Assembly: GCF_017377775.1 (NCBI RefSeq)
Contig: NZ_JAFVLN010000005.1
Span: forward strand, 1-64,000
From: Streptomyces sp. VRA16 Mangrove soil
GTDB lineage: Bacteria > Actinomycetota > Actinomycetes > Streptomycetales > Streptomycetaceae
Direction of reading: 5' to 3'
DNA length: 64,000 nt
Below, in pieces: positions 8,089 to 17,230 of this stretch. The notes beneath the pieces were generated by a model. That model searched no databases. It was not told the DNA's origin and saw only the letters and a program-made list of their open reading frames with translations. Both the position numbers and the translations under genes were made by a program. Each line of letters starts with the position of its first letter. Position 1 is the stretch's first letter.

Positions 8089-8550
8089 CCGCGGATCGTA
8101 GAGCGGGTCTGGTGGCAACGCCGCCGCCCGCCACGCACGGGGCCCTCGGGACGGCAGCGCAGGGAAGTCCACCACGGCGCCCGCAGCTACCGTGCGCTGT
8201 GTACAGCGCGTCACGCGCCCACATGGGGGGGTACATGGTTCCGGCTGCAGGGGGCGCCGTTGGACGCCCTTCGCGGGGCGGATAGGGGTGAGTCCGGCCC
8301 CGACGGGAGGTGCAGCGCATGAAAGTTGGCCGGCGCCCAATCCCGCCGGAGCGGGGTGGCAAGGGCGCCGGCCTCACCAAAGAACCAGCCCTCCAAGGGC
8401 GAACCCGCGGGAACTGACGGGTTCGAGTGTAGCGGGGGGCGCCCGCGCAGGAACGCGTTCTGCACCCCTGAATCTCGAAAGTCCGATAGTTTTGTTTTGC
8501 TGGCCGATGGTCCGGCTCTGCTTCCTGCGCCCGCCTTGAGGAGTTCGTCT

Positions 8551-8964
8551 GTGTCCGACATCCAGGAGACCGTGGTGCGTGCGCGTGCGGATCGTCTCCT
8601 TCAGGCGGCCGAGCCGCTGTATGCCATGTTCACCGCGCACCGCCACAACCAGGCACTGTCCCGTGACGTGGTCGAGGTCCTGGCGCAGACCATCGACGAT
8701 GACGTCGCCTACCCGGCAGTCCTCGCCGGTTTCGTCGAGCGCTACCGCGAGCGGCTGGAGCTGGCCTACGCCGACTACGGCCCCACCAGTACGCATTTCC
8801 TGAAGCATGGCCGCTGTCTGCTGGCCAGCCAGCCCGAGAGCCTGATCATCTTCGAGCGGCTGTCCGGCATCGGCTCCCGGTTCCGGCTGAGGAGCGCGTG
8901 GGAGGGCCGGCTGCCGGGGACGATGCTCGAGGACATGGGGCAGATTTGGGGAGTGGCGCTGTGA
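8551..8964 (+). CDS. Hypothetical protein, first gene of a coupled pair
   Basis: This 137-residue protein has a GTG start (VSDIQETVVRARADR) preceded by GAGGAG with 7-base spacing. The in-frame extension upstream is non-coding in character. The protein is almost entirely helical, with charged heptad-like stretches (GFVERYRERLELAYADYG). The family is not recognised. Its stop overlaps the GTG of the next gene (GTGA at 8961), so the two are probably made together and may act together. Position among RacP-type plasmid genes suggests a replication or maintenance role, unproven. Confidence 0.65.
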   Translation: MSDIQETVVRARADRLLQAAEPLYAMFTAHRHNQALSRDVVEVLAQTIDDDVAYPAVLAGFVERYRERLELAYADYGPTSTHFLKHGRCLLASQPESLIIFERLSGIGSRFRLRSAWEGRLPGTMLEDMGQIWGVAL

Positions 8965-10022
8965 TCCGGGCCGGCCGGGCGCAGTTCGTGCAGACGCGGG
9001 ACGAACTCGCCGAGGCGGCAGCCCCGTTCACCGGGATGAAGCCGTCCACGTTCGCCAAGCACAAGCCCTATACCGCCGAGGGTTTTCCCGCGCCGATCAG
9101 TTCGGCGGGCGCGCGGGTGCTGTTGTGGGACCGTGAGCAGACCGCGGCCTACTACACCGGCGAGGCGATCCCCACCCTGCCCGAGGGCGGCGGCGAGGAG
9201 GACCTCCTGGACCGCAACGAGGCCGCCGCCCTGCTCGGGGTGTCGCCCAAGTCGTGGGACACCTACAAGACGCACCCCGAGATCCAGCCCCACCTGGTGA
9301 AGATCAAGGGGGTGGAGCACTGCCCGCGCCGGATCGTGACCCGCTTCGAGGATGCCCGCAAGGCGGCACCGGGCAGAGCCGGCAACAAGGGCCGCCCCAG
9401 GGGCAGCGGCGACATGGTGCCCCGCGACGAAATCGACGCCCGAGTCGGTGAACTCCTCGACGCGGATGCCGCCGTCACCTCCAAGACGGTCATCGAGGAA
9501 CTCGGGCTGTCGTACGTGACCGCAACCCGCGCCTTGACCCGCCTGCGCGGCGCTCGCATCGCCGACCTCCTCGAGGCCCAGCCCGCACTCACGGGCGAAA
9601 AGGCCGCGGCCCACCTCAACTACCCGACCGCCGTGCACCGCACCGCGATCGCGTACGCGCGCACCGAACTCAAGGCCAGAACCTGGCAGCCGTATGTGCA
9701 GCAGATCGCCGACCAGCTCGCCGCCGAGCACCTGGCCGAGCCCCAGGACGTCGCGATGGTGCAGGTAGCCGACGACGTGGTGGCCGCGGCCGTGGTGCTC
9801 GCCGACGGCGCGCCCGCGCCGGCGCTCGTGTGGGACGAACGGTGGGGCTGGCGCACCGCGACCAGCCGCCGGCACCCGATCGGCAAGGAAACGGGCCAGC
9901 CGCCCCAAGGCGACGGCATCCGGTACATCAGCCCGGCACCGCAACCACGGGCCGAGGACATCCTCAACGTCCTGACCGAGAGCCGTCGCGAGTCACGCAC
10001 ACCCACCACCGACACGCGGTGA
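8961..10022 (+). CDS. Putative multi-HTH DNA-binding plasmid protein
   Basis: This 353-residue protein starts GTG, coupled to the preceding gene. It contains at least two helix-turn-helix-like stretches: LLDRNEAAALLGVSPKSWDT near residue 80, and VTSKTVIEELGLSYVTATRA near residue 175. Between them is a basic linker (GRAGNKGRPRGSGD). The C-terminal part (PALVWDERWGWRTATSRRH) is reminiscent of DUF6292-type actinobacterial proteins. It may bind plasmid DNA as a regulator or initiator accessory. The assignment is by motif only. Confidence 0.6.
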   Translation: MIRAGRAQFVQTRDELAEAAAPFTGMKPSTFAKHKPYTAEGFPAPISSAGARVLLWDREQTAAYYTGEAIPTLPEGGGEEDLLDRNEAAALLGVSPKSWDTYKTHPEIQPHLVKIKGVEHCPRRIVTRFEDARKAAPGRAGNKGRPRGSGDMVPRDEIDARVGELLDADAAVTSKTVIEELGLSYVTATRALTRLRGARIADLLEAQPALTGEKAAAHLNYPTAVHRTAIAYARTELKARTWQPYVQQIADQLAAEHLAEPQDVAMVQVADDVVAAAVVLADGAPAPALVWDERWGWRTATSRRHPIGKETGQPPQGDGIRYISPAPQPRAEDILNVLTESRRESRTPTTDTR

Positions 10023-10052
10023 CAGCCGCTGGCAGGAAGAACGCCCGCACCG

Positions 10053-10356
10053 ATGACGAAGACGAGTACGCCCACGCCCGACATCGGAACGGATCAGGCA
10101 GACCACCCCGGCCGTCCGCAAGATCGAGCACACCATCGAATACCTCGACCTGGTCGGCTCCTGCCACGGCTTCGTGGCCACCCTCGGCCGTCGGGTCCCC
10201 CAGCTGCGCGGGCAGGAGTTCACCGAGGATGAGCGAGAGACCGTCCGGCGGCAGATCGGCCGGGTCCGCGCGGCGGCGGACTGGCTCGAAGGCGCGCTCG
10301 ACAACGGCGAGTTCACCCTCGATGAGCAGCTGACCCAGCTACTCAAGGGCGAGTAG
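10053..10356 (+). pseudogene. Small gene upstream of racP, frameshifted
   Basis: From ATG 10053 the reading MTKTSTPTPDIGTDQAD is open, but the rest of the apparent protein (VRKIEHTIEYLDLVGSC, then VPQLRGQEFTEDERETVRRQ) lies in the +1 frame. Removing one C from the C4 run at 10106-10109 gives a continuous ~100-residue acidic helical protein ending LTQLLKGE. The frame of the second half has no start codon before a GTG at 10174. Either the gene is mutated or this is a homopolymer sequencing error. It sits 4 bp before racP, as part of the same rightward unit. Confidence 0.6.
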
Positions 10357-10359
10357 GCG

Positions 10360-10770
10360 ATGCTCCGTCGCACAGGCCAGCCGCTGAACGAGCACTACGG
10401 CGACCTGGTCCGCGTCGCGCTGATGGAGGCCAGACCGGCCGGCCTGCACACCGTCCAGCTCGTCGCCGCCACCCGGCTGAAGAAGTCCCAGGTCCAGCGC
10501 GGTGTCCGCCACCTGCGCGACGTCGGCGCCGCGGAGAACCTCACCCCTGTCATCTGGCGGCGCAAGGACGGATACATGTTCTCCGACGACCCCGCGGACT
10601 GGATCGAGTATGAGAAGAAGCAGCTCTCCCAGGTCCTCGGCCGCCTCACCCGGATGATCACGGGCACGCTCGCCCCGCACCTGGTCCGCTGCCCCGAAGA
10701 CGAATGGGCCCAGCTGGTGGCCGCCCAGCTCACCGGGGTATCCGCGACCCTCGCCCAGCTCTCGAAATAG
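10360..10770 (+). CDS. racP: RacP-like winged-helix protein
   Basis: This 136-residue protein matches what I recall of the RacP family of Streptomyces plasmids. An N-terminal winged-helix region has HTVQLVAATRLKKSQVQRGV. It is followed by LRDVGAAENLTPVIWRRKDG, SDDPADWIEYEKKQLSQVL and a C-terminal region with LAPHLVRCPEDEWAQLV. RacP-type proteins are thought to be DNA-binding plasmid maintenance or control factors, with no established mechanism. Start ATG at 10360, 4 bases after the preceding gene. It is followed directly by an IS5 transposase remnant, which marks the edge of this plasmid-like module. Confidence 0.7.
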   Translation: MLRRTGQPLNEHYGDLVRVALMEARPAGLHTVQLVAATRLKKSQVQRGVRHLRDVGAAENLTPVIWRRKDGYMFSDDPADWIEYEKKQLSQVLGRLTRMITGTLAPHLVRCPEDEWAQLVAAQLTGVSATLAQLSK

Positions 10771-10806
10771 CCCTGTCCCGCTCCCTCCGCCATCGACGAG
10801 TCCGCC

Positions 10807-10962
10807 ATGCCGAGCCCGGTCCGCCGTCGTCGCTACCCGTCCGACACCACAGTCGCCGAGTGGGCCCTTCTCGAACCGCTCCTGCCCGTTCCGGCCTGCG
10901 AGACCAAGACCGGCGGGCACCCGGAGAAGTGGCCCCGCCGGCAGATCGTCGATGCCATCCGC
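10807..10962 (+). pseudogene. IS5-family transposase, N-terminal fragment
   Basis: The first ~52 residues (SDTTVAEWALLEPLLPVPAC, then GGHPEKWPRRQIVDAIR) are the start of a common Streptomyces IS5-family transposase. The expected continuation is replaced at about 10963 by unrelated sequence (STTSRTSDRRSTP). No catalytic residue remains. The stump marks a recombination point between the RacP module and the immunity-gene cluster to its right. Confidence 0.75.
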
Positions 10963-11189
10963 TCCACCACATCGCGCACATCTGACCGCCGCTCGACTCC
11001 CTGGAACTGGCCTGATTCCGGGAGCGTCGCCGTCCACACCACTTCCATCGATCCCCCAAGGCCACTGCCGGCGTCGCAAACCTTGGCCACGGTACGACCC
11101 TCAGCACCGACTCCCGATGCGTGGAAGCGGCGAGGCATGGAACGCAGGGGCTCGGAAGCCCCTCACCGAACAGACTGAGCGCCCTCCGC

Positions 11190-11750
11190 TCAGCCAGCGA
11201 GCAACCCGGCCTGGGCCTCGATCTCCGCCAGCCAGAGGCTCCCCACCTCCCAGGCTTCAGGGTCGATTCCCTCCAAACGCTCTGCCAGCGCTGCGAGGGC
11301 CACCGCAGGAGACGACTCCTGGTTGCGGAGATCGACGAAGTCCCGAAAGGCCAGCAGGGAGGAGAGGAACCGCGGAATACTGGTATTGAAGACATGGATC
11401 CCGGTGCCTCGCTCACGGTCGATGAGCAGCACAAACCCGGGTCGGGTCCGATCCAGCACCACCGGATTGCCCGACCCATCAGACCCGATCACCACAAACC
11501 GGTCGACGTCCTCGACGAACACATCGGACAAGGCCCAGGTTTCCAGCGGACACGGCAGCTGCGGATCGTCGAAGGCCAGGAACGGGGCTGCCTCTTCGGG
11601 AATCCCAACGTCTGTCAGTACGGCCACATGCCGCTCGGGCATGCCCAAGGACTCCACCTCGCCCGGGGTGTATTGCCTGAGTCTGAAGAAGTCACCCATC
11701 GGCCACGCGCGGCGAAAGTGCTCCTGATCGAACTGATCACGCGACTGCAT
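11190..11750 (-). CDS. SUKH-4-type immunity protein
   Basis: This 186-residue protein starts at MQSRDQFDQEHF (an in-frame GTG at 11825 is also possible). The pattern GDFFRLRQYTPGEVESLG, LTDVGIPEEAAPFLAFDD and FVVIGSDGSGNPVVLD fits the SUKH-4 family. Members neutralise polymorphic toxins or act as defence components. No cognate toxin gene adjoins it, so it is an orphan. It lies between two unrelated IS5 transposase fragments, together with an unknown gene. Confidence 0.65.
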   Translation of the reverse strand: MQSRDQFDQEHFRRAWPMGDFFRLRQYTPGEVESLGMPERHVAVLTDVGIPEEAAPFLAFDDPQLPCPLETWALSDVFVEDVDRFVVIGSDGSGNPVVLDRTRPGFVLLIDRERGTGIHVFNTSIPRFLSSLLAFRDFVDLRNQESSPAVALAALAERLEGIDPEAWEVGSLWLAEIEAQAGLLAG

Positions 11751-12074
11751 GGAGAAGATTCTTGCCGCCCACGTCACAGGTGACAACGCTTGCTGGCCGC
11801 ACGTGACGCGGAGGTTCAGAAACACTCACTGAGGCTCAGGTGAGGAGCTTCTGCCGCCCCTCGTTGTGATGAACCGCGGCGCGTTGTCCTGGGTCGCGCG
11901 TGGCAGTGGGCCTTAGATGTCTGTGGGCCGTGAGCGCCCGGCCGCGCGAGGTCAGCCCCCATTCGCATCCTCGTCGTGCAACGGCCAGAAGCTCATCTCA
12001 CCAACCGCAAGCGTCGCGTCCTCACGACCGCGGCCGACTCCAGGGGGCAGGAGTCGGCGTGGGAGTTGAACGAG

Positions 12075-12992
12075 ATGACGACACCGCAGCACACCCTGCT
12101 CCATCTCACTGCAGACCGTCGCCGCAGCACCGGTGAGTCCCATCAGTCGCTTCTCCCGCTGCTGCCCGAGGACGGCAGCGCGCTGTCCATCCCCGATGCC
12201 CGCCGCCTGGAGCAGGCCGAGCTGGAAGCCGACTTGTTCCTGACGCTGGGAAGCATGGGCGGCTTTTCCGTGCATCCGATGGGGATCGTCCGACTGCGCC
12301 CGCGACCGGACCAGTTGACCATCCAGCTGCTCCACGAACCGTATGTCGTCTGGTACTGGGCCGACCTGCTCCTGCCGCGCATCAATGACGAGGCCGGGCA
12401 TCCGCGCGACCGGGTGAGCGGGATCCCGGGGCTGCGATGGCGCGTTGTCGGCAAGACCGTGCAGTTGTACCGGCCGGACATGCCCACGCGGATCGTCCTG
12501 ACCGGCTCCAACGTGCGCTGGTGGCGCCATGTGACCCGGCGCATGGAGGCCGACTACCCCACCCTTGTGCGGCATCCCGGCTGGACACCGCACGAACGCG
12601 CCGCCTACGAGGCCCCCGGCCCCCACCCCTACCCGCCGGCCAGACTCTTCTCCCCGCTCCTTCGGCGCCTGCGCGCGACCGCCGGCACGCAGCCACTCAA
12701 CTCCACTGACGCCTGGAGCTCAGGCGACGCCTGGCGCCTCGAAGCCACCGACGGGCCGTCCTGCCCCGACCTCGTACGCCTCCTCGGCCACGGCCCCACC
12801 GCAATGGGCTGGACCGTGAGCCACAAATCGTGCACCTGCCCGTGCGATCACGAACACGGCTCCTGCACCATCGACTTCCACGACCCGCGAACGGGCGCCT
12901 CCATCTACTACACCAACGGCCGCTGGCGCCGCACCCTCACCCTCAGACATCTCCAGCGCACGAGAGAACTCAACACCGCAGCACTCACCTGA
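12075..12992 (+). CDS. Hypothetical protein
   Basis: This 305-residue protein's start (MTTPQHTLLHLT) is preceded by GGGAG. The family is not recognised. The central part is Trp/Tyr-rich (YVVWYWADLLLPRI, LRWRVVGKTVQLY, VRWWRHVTRRMEADYP). The C-terminal part has a Cys/His cluster (HKSCTCPCDHEHGSC) that could bind metal, then YYTNGRWRRTLTLRHL. No signal peptide or membrane segment. It shares an island with the SUKH-4 gene, so a conflict-related role is possible but unsupported. Confidence 0.6.
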   Translation: MTTPQHTLLHLTADRRRSTGESHQSLLPLLPEDGSALSIPDARRLEQAELEADLFLTLGSMGGFSVHPMGIVRLRPRPDQLTIQLLHEPYVVWYWADLLLPRINDEAGHPRDRVSGIPGLRWRVVGKTVQLYRPDMPTRIVLTGSNVRWWRHVTRRMEADYPTLVRHPGWTPHERAAYEAPGPHPYPPARLFSPLLRRLRATAGTQPLNSTDAWSSGDAWRLEATDGPSCPDLVRLLGHGPTAMGWTVSHKSCTCPCDHEHGSCTIDFHDPRTGASIYYTNGRWRRTLTLRHLQRTRELNTAALT

Positions 12993-13186
12993 GAGCACAC
13001 ACTCCTTGCCGCACAATGTCGAAGAGCGTGGCTGACGACGGTGGGAGCGCGGGCCGGAGGAGTTGCACCTCGCACCGGCCAGTACGGGGCAGGTCACGTT
13101 ATGGCGCCGGCCAAGGGGTTTGCTCGCGGGCAATGCCACACCGCGGCGTCCACAGGGAAGACCGGCGGCCACCTGGCCGACGGTGA

Positions 13187-13453
13187 TTGGTCCGTGGCTT
13201 GGTGTTCGGTCACCACCTGCGCCGATGGCTCCGCAAGCGAGGCATCCGCCACCGCATCGCCCGCAAAGGCATCGAGTCCTCCAAGCGGCTGGGCCGCCAC
13301 CGCTGGGTCGTCGAGAGGACGGTGTCCTGGCTCGCCGGCTGCCGACGCCTGCACCGCCGCTACGAGCGCAAGGCCGAACACGTCCTGGCCTTCATCGGCG
13401 TCGCCGCAGCCCTCATCAGCTACCGCCGATTCGCCACGGTTCTCAGGGCCTGA
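13187..13453 (+). pseudogene. IS5-family transposase, C-terminal fragment
   Basis: The stretch RWLRKRGIRHRIARKGIESS followed by LGRHRWVVERTVSWLAGCRR and HRRYERKAEHVLAF is the conserved end of an IS5-family (IS427-like) transposase, including the late catalytic glutamate in WVVERT. The N-terminal two thirds are absent. It belongs to a different subgroup from the fragment at 10807, so the two are not halves of one gene. Confidence 0.75.
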
Positions 13454-13557
13454 GCCGGTTCTGCTGCACGTCCAAGCAGACCAGCCTCATCGAATCGGCC
13501 AGGTCTGCTGCGTAGGCCGAGGCTTCCTCAGCAGCGCTGGCCGGTAGCGTCTGCCAG

Positions 13558-14094
13558 GTGACCGACGACGCCGTCATCTGGAACCGGCTCGCTGCCTTGC
13601 TGCCTAAGTCCGAAGCCCAGGAAGTCAAAGACTGCTGGGACATCGGAGAGCAGGAGGCAGGACTTGGCCTGCTCGTCTCCGGCATCCTCGGCCACAAGGT
13701 GCTGATCAGTGAGACGGTCAGGGCCCAGATCTCCGTACTCGCAGAGACCTGGGGCGAGCGGGAGGCCCTCACACCCCAGATCCTTCAGTGCCGTGTTGAA
13801 GCCACACCGGGCCCCATGAAATTGATCGAAGGCGACGGAAGCACCGTCCCCGAGGCAATAGATATGGCCGAGGACCTGGACGGTCTCGTCCTTGTCCCCT
13901 GGATCACCTGCACGAGGTGCGGCCAGGTCCTCATACGCGCCCATGCCCGAGAAAGCTGGGGAGATCTCTCCTACCTGGCGCGGCACTACGTCATCACGAC
14001 GCCGAACCGGGACACCATCCTGCGTCTGTTCGCTGCCGACTACGCCAGTACGGCCTTCGGTGCCCTCCAACGGGCATGTTCAAACGCACCATAA
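13558..14094 (+). CDS. Hypothetical, immunity-like protein
   Basis: This 178-residue acidic protein (GTG start) is not recognised. It opens VTDDAVIWNRLAALLP, has a central helical and strand-rich part (AGLGLLVSGILGHKVLIS) and a CTRCGQV pair of cysteines near residue 120. Size, charge and its place directly after an IS5 remnant resemble the other orphan immunity-type genes in this region. Bases 14095-14356 downstream hold no gene. Confidence 0.55.
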   Translation: MTDDAVIWNRLAALLPKSEAQEVKDCWDIGEQEAGLGLLVSGILGHKVLISETVRAQISVLAETWGEREALTPQILQCRVEATPGPMKLIEGDGSTVPEAIDMAEDLDGLVLVPWITCTRCGQVLIRAHARESWGDLSYLARHYVITTPNRDTILRLFAADYASTAFGALQRACSNAP

Positions 14095-14356
14095 GGCTAA
14101 GAACGGCTAACACAATGAGCTACATCAGCCTGGTTATGTATCTCAGTGCGGGAGTCGTTTCGAGGTGATTCCGGGAGCCACCTTCTGACCGAGTTTGCGA
14201 TGTCGGTTTGTTTTGAAGTCACTGCGGGGCTTGCGGTGGGACGGTGGGGTGTGCTTCTGCCGCTGGGGGCCTCATGGGGACGCGAATCCTACCGGCTCGC
14301 CCACACCAGGGCTCTGGCCGAACAGGCAGCCACTGGCTGAACCGACCTTCGCTCCT

Positions 14357-14815
14357 TCAATCACTCATTGCGAGAGACCAGCGTTCTTGGATGACAGCCT
14401 GCTTCCGCTCAAGCTCCGCATCCCGCATCCGATTCGTGGAGGTCCCCGGAATCGTGAGCGAACGCCTGCCACCTCTGACGATCCGCAGGTCCGACCAGAT
14501 TCCGCTCCGCAACACCCGTTGCCGCCTCTCGATCCCAGCTACCTCGCTCCACGGGATCGATCGCCTGCTGAAAAGGGTGCGGAACTCCAACCCCGCCGCG
14601 GTGAGGAGCACCCGGCCATAGATCGAGCTCATCTCGCTCAAAAGCACTGCCACCGAGAAGACCCCTAAGGCTCCGAACAGCCACCATTCAACCGGCCCAC
14701 GCACGGTCAAGCTCATCGCCACCATCACAGCGGCCAGTGCAAGCGTCACGACGCCGTTCCGCCACCAATACCTTCGGCGATCATCAGAGTTGAAGCCGAT
14801 CCAGACATCGGGCAT
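14357..14815 (-). CDS. Membrane protein with PH-like domain
   Basis: This 152-residue protein starts at MPDVWIGFNSDDRRR. Two adjacent hydrophobic segments (about residues 20-60: VVTLALAAVMVAMSLTV and WWLFGALGVFSVAVLL) are followed by a bacterial PH-like domain (GRVLLTAAGLEFRTL, IPWSEVAGIERRQRVL). Likely a small inner-membrane protein of unknown function. It is the only gene inside the ~830-bp inverted-repeat unit, and the ISL3 insertion lies about 100 bp upstream of its start, probably cutting off its promoter. Confidence 0.65.
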   Translation of the reverse strand: MPDVWIGFNSDDRRRYWWRNGVVTLALAAVMVAMSLTVRGPVEWWLFGALGVFSVAVLLSEMSSIYGRVLLTAAGLEFRTLFSRRSIPWSEVAGIERRQRVLRSGIWSDLRIVRGGRRSLTIPGTSTNRMRDAELERKQAVIQERWSLAMSD

Positions 14816-15036
14816 AACCACAATGCTACCGACACGCAGACGAGTTACACGCCTGAGGTGTGTCACCCCTCGCGCTGCGGCAGCTCTGACGGACAGCCGC
14901 AGCGGCGAAGTGACATCAAGAATCGGTTCTGGCACAGATCTTGGGGAGTCGTCGCGGACCGTGATGGCGCTGTTCGATTGAGAGGGGCCGCAACCCTGGT
15001 GGCCGTCAGTGAGGGCTCACCTCGTACCCTCCGCAC

Positions 15037-15585
15037 ATGACTGATGATCCGTTCCAGTGCCGCTGTGTTCTCTGCCATGACTACGGTGACCGGGATGAGG
15101 CGGGCCGTATGGAACTGACGGTCATCGAGCATGTTCAGCAGCACGGTTGGCACGTTGCGATGGTTCCTGAAGACGAGATCGGTCCTGGGTTCGCTTACAC
15201 GATCGGCCTCGCGCACACGTACGGCAGAGCTGAGCTCGCCATGTTCGGGCTCGACGTCCATGCCATGCACCGCATGCTCAACACTCTTGGAGAGAAGACC
15301 GCCGCGGACGAAGCTCTGGCGGACGGCCAGAGCCATTCTGGCGTTGTCGCCGGTTATCGAGTCGGGCTCAGGCAGGTTGATCGAGGCTGGTACCGGACCT
15401 TCTTCGGGCAGGCCCTCGGGTTCTACCGGCGGCCGCCTCTCCCCGTGCTGCAAGTCGCGTGGCCCGATGTCGAAGGCCGTTTCCACTGGGACGAGCAGGC
15501 TGACGAGCGGCATCGGCAGTCACAGCCTCAGCTGTGGCTGCCTCCGGGCGACCATCCTGTAGGAGTCTGGACGGCCGAACTCTGA
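15037..15585 (+). CDS. DUF4262 protein, cargo of ISL3
   Basis: This 182-residue protein has the DUF4262 hallmarks: CRCVLCHDYGDRD at the N-terminus, then GWHVAMVPEDEIGPGFAYTI, GLAHTYGRAELAMFGL and a C-terminal FHWDEQADERHRQSQPQLW. DUF4262 proteins are often found near toxin and immunity loci, and their activity is not established. The gene is convergent with the transposase (42-bp gap) and lies inside the terminal repeats of the IS. No clear ribosome site precedes the ATG; it begins ~80 bp inside the repeat. Confidence 0.85.
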   Translation: MTDDPFQCRCVLCHDYGDRDEAGRMELTVIEHVQQHGWHVAMVPEDEIGPGFAYTIGLAHTYGRAELAMFGLDVHAMHRMLNTLGEKTAADEALADGQSHSGVVAGYRVGLRQVDRGWYRTFFGQALGFYRRPPLPVLQVAWPDVEGRFHWDEQADERHRQSQPQLWLPPGDHPVGVWTAEL

Positions 15586-15626
15586 TCTGAGACGCGGCGA
15601 TTGGCGGATCCTGCACCGGCGGTGCG

Positions 15627-17230
15627 CTACTGAAGCAAGATCACCTTTCGCAAGAGTTCGAATCCGGCTCGGCCGTAGAGCTGCCGCTTGATCTTCTTGA
15701 TGCGGTTCACGGCGCCTTCAATACTGCCCGAGCTCCAGTCGAGCGTGAGGCCGGCGGTCACGGCGTCGAGGTCTCGGAGCATGTGGAGGGCGAATCCGGT
15801 GAGCCCGGGCAGCTGGCTGGCGCCCACGGCGTCGATCCAGGCAGGAAGCGTGAGGCCGAGGCGTTCGGTGAGGATCTCGCCGAAATCGCGGACGTGCCCG
15901 GCAGCTGCATCCAGTTCGGGACAGCGGGCCAGGACGTCCTTCAGTCCGGCCCGGTCCTCCTCGGTGAGAGTCATGGGATGTCGGGTGAGCCAGCCGGTCA
16001 CCTGCCGCACCGTCGGCGCCCGCGGTGGTGCAGTGGGTATGGTCGCACGCAAGGTGGCGATGTGGGCGCGGACCATGCCGTAGGTGACGGGAGCCTGCTC
16101 GGTGACCAGCTCGCGGTGGAGTTGGGTGACGCTGGTACATCCTCTGAGAGTCTCTGTTCGAGGTAGGGCTTGTAGGGGTCGAGCCTGCTGGGCCGAGGCC
16201 GGTTTCCGCGGAGAGTGTCCTGCCAGCGTGCGGCGCTCGCGTACCGAAGGACAGTGTTGAGGCCCCAGCCCAGGTGCCGGGCGATAGCCCGGCGCGAGTG
16301 GCCCTGGGCGAGCATCTCGTGGACCAGGGCGTGGGCTGCCTTCTTGCGCTCCGCCCGTCGGCCAACGGGGTCTGCGTCGTTCCGCGGCGGCTCGGCAGCC
16401 GGTGGGGTGTTCGGAGTCAACAGGCTGTAAGGGGGCGAGGCGCGCAGGCAGTCGCGGTGGGCGGCGACACAGGCTTCCACAGCGCGGCCAAGGCCCTGCC
16501 ACAGGTGAAAGCGGTCGGCGACTTGCTGAGCGTCGGGGGCACCGCGTCGGGCGCCCTCGGCGTAGGCGCCCGCCCGGTCCCGGCAGATGATCTCCACGCC
16601 GGGGTGGCGGATTAGCCAGGCGGCCAGTGGCTCGGCTTCACGGGTCGGGAGCACATCGACCACGCGATGGTCTTCGACGCTGGTCAAGACGGTGGCGTAG
16701 GTCTGGCCGCGGCGGATCGCGAAGTCGTCCACGCCCAGCACGCGCGGTGTGCTGAACTGCGGATCAGGCAGTGCCATGACCCTGCGTAACAAGGTCATCC
16801 GTCCCGCGCCGAAGCCCAGCTGGGCAGCCAGCCGAGCTCCGGCGCGCCCGGCCAGCGCGAGCCCCACTCGCGCCAAGGCGTGGTTGAGCCGCATGGTGAA
16901 CCGTGCGTGCGGGGCAGCCAGCCGGGAGAACGGCTCGGCGAACGTCCGACGAGGGCAGTCCACCGACCCACAGATGAAGCGCCGGACCGTCAGCCGGATC
17001 ATTAAGCCCTGCTCAGCGAGCGGAAGGTCTTTCAGTCTGCGCTGGTAACGGTCGTGGACCCGGTCCGCGAAGCGGCCGCAATCTGGACACACAGAACCGG
17101 TAGCGCGGCCTCTCGCCACCACCTCGATCGTGCCGAACGCGGCCGTAACCGCCTCGACATCCACATCGTCGACTCCCTCGAACACCAGCGAGTCCCAGAA
17201 CGCAGCATCGCTCTCCATGACCAGCACCAT
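15627..17230 (-). pseudogene. ISL3 transposase, one-base frameshift
   Basis: The start is near MVLVMESDAAFWDSL. Zinc-finger (VCPDCGRFADRVHDRY), DDE (LGVDDFAIRRGQTYA, ICRDRAGAYAEGA, ADRFHLWQGLG) and helix-turn-helix (AIARHLGWGLNTVLRY) regions are present. The C-terminal part (AGLKDVLARCPELDAAAG, KIKRQLYGRAGFELLRK) lies in another frame. The break is at about 16140, where adding one G to GAGGA restores LSEGCTSV. No slippery run is present, so this looks like a mutation or a sequencing error rather than programmed shifting. The element should be unable to move itself. Confidence 0.85.

Noticed and set aside
10807..13453. One IS5 transposase split by an inserted immunity island
   Set aside because: The N-terminal piece at 10807 and the C-terminal piece at 13187 belong to different IS5 subgroups, so they are not two halves of one gene.
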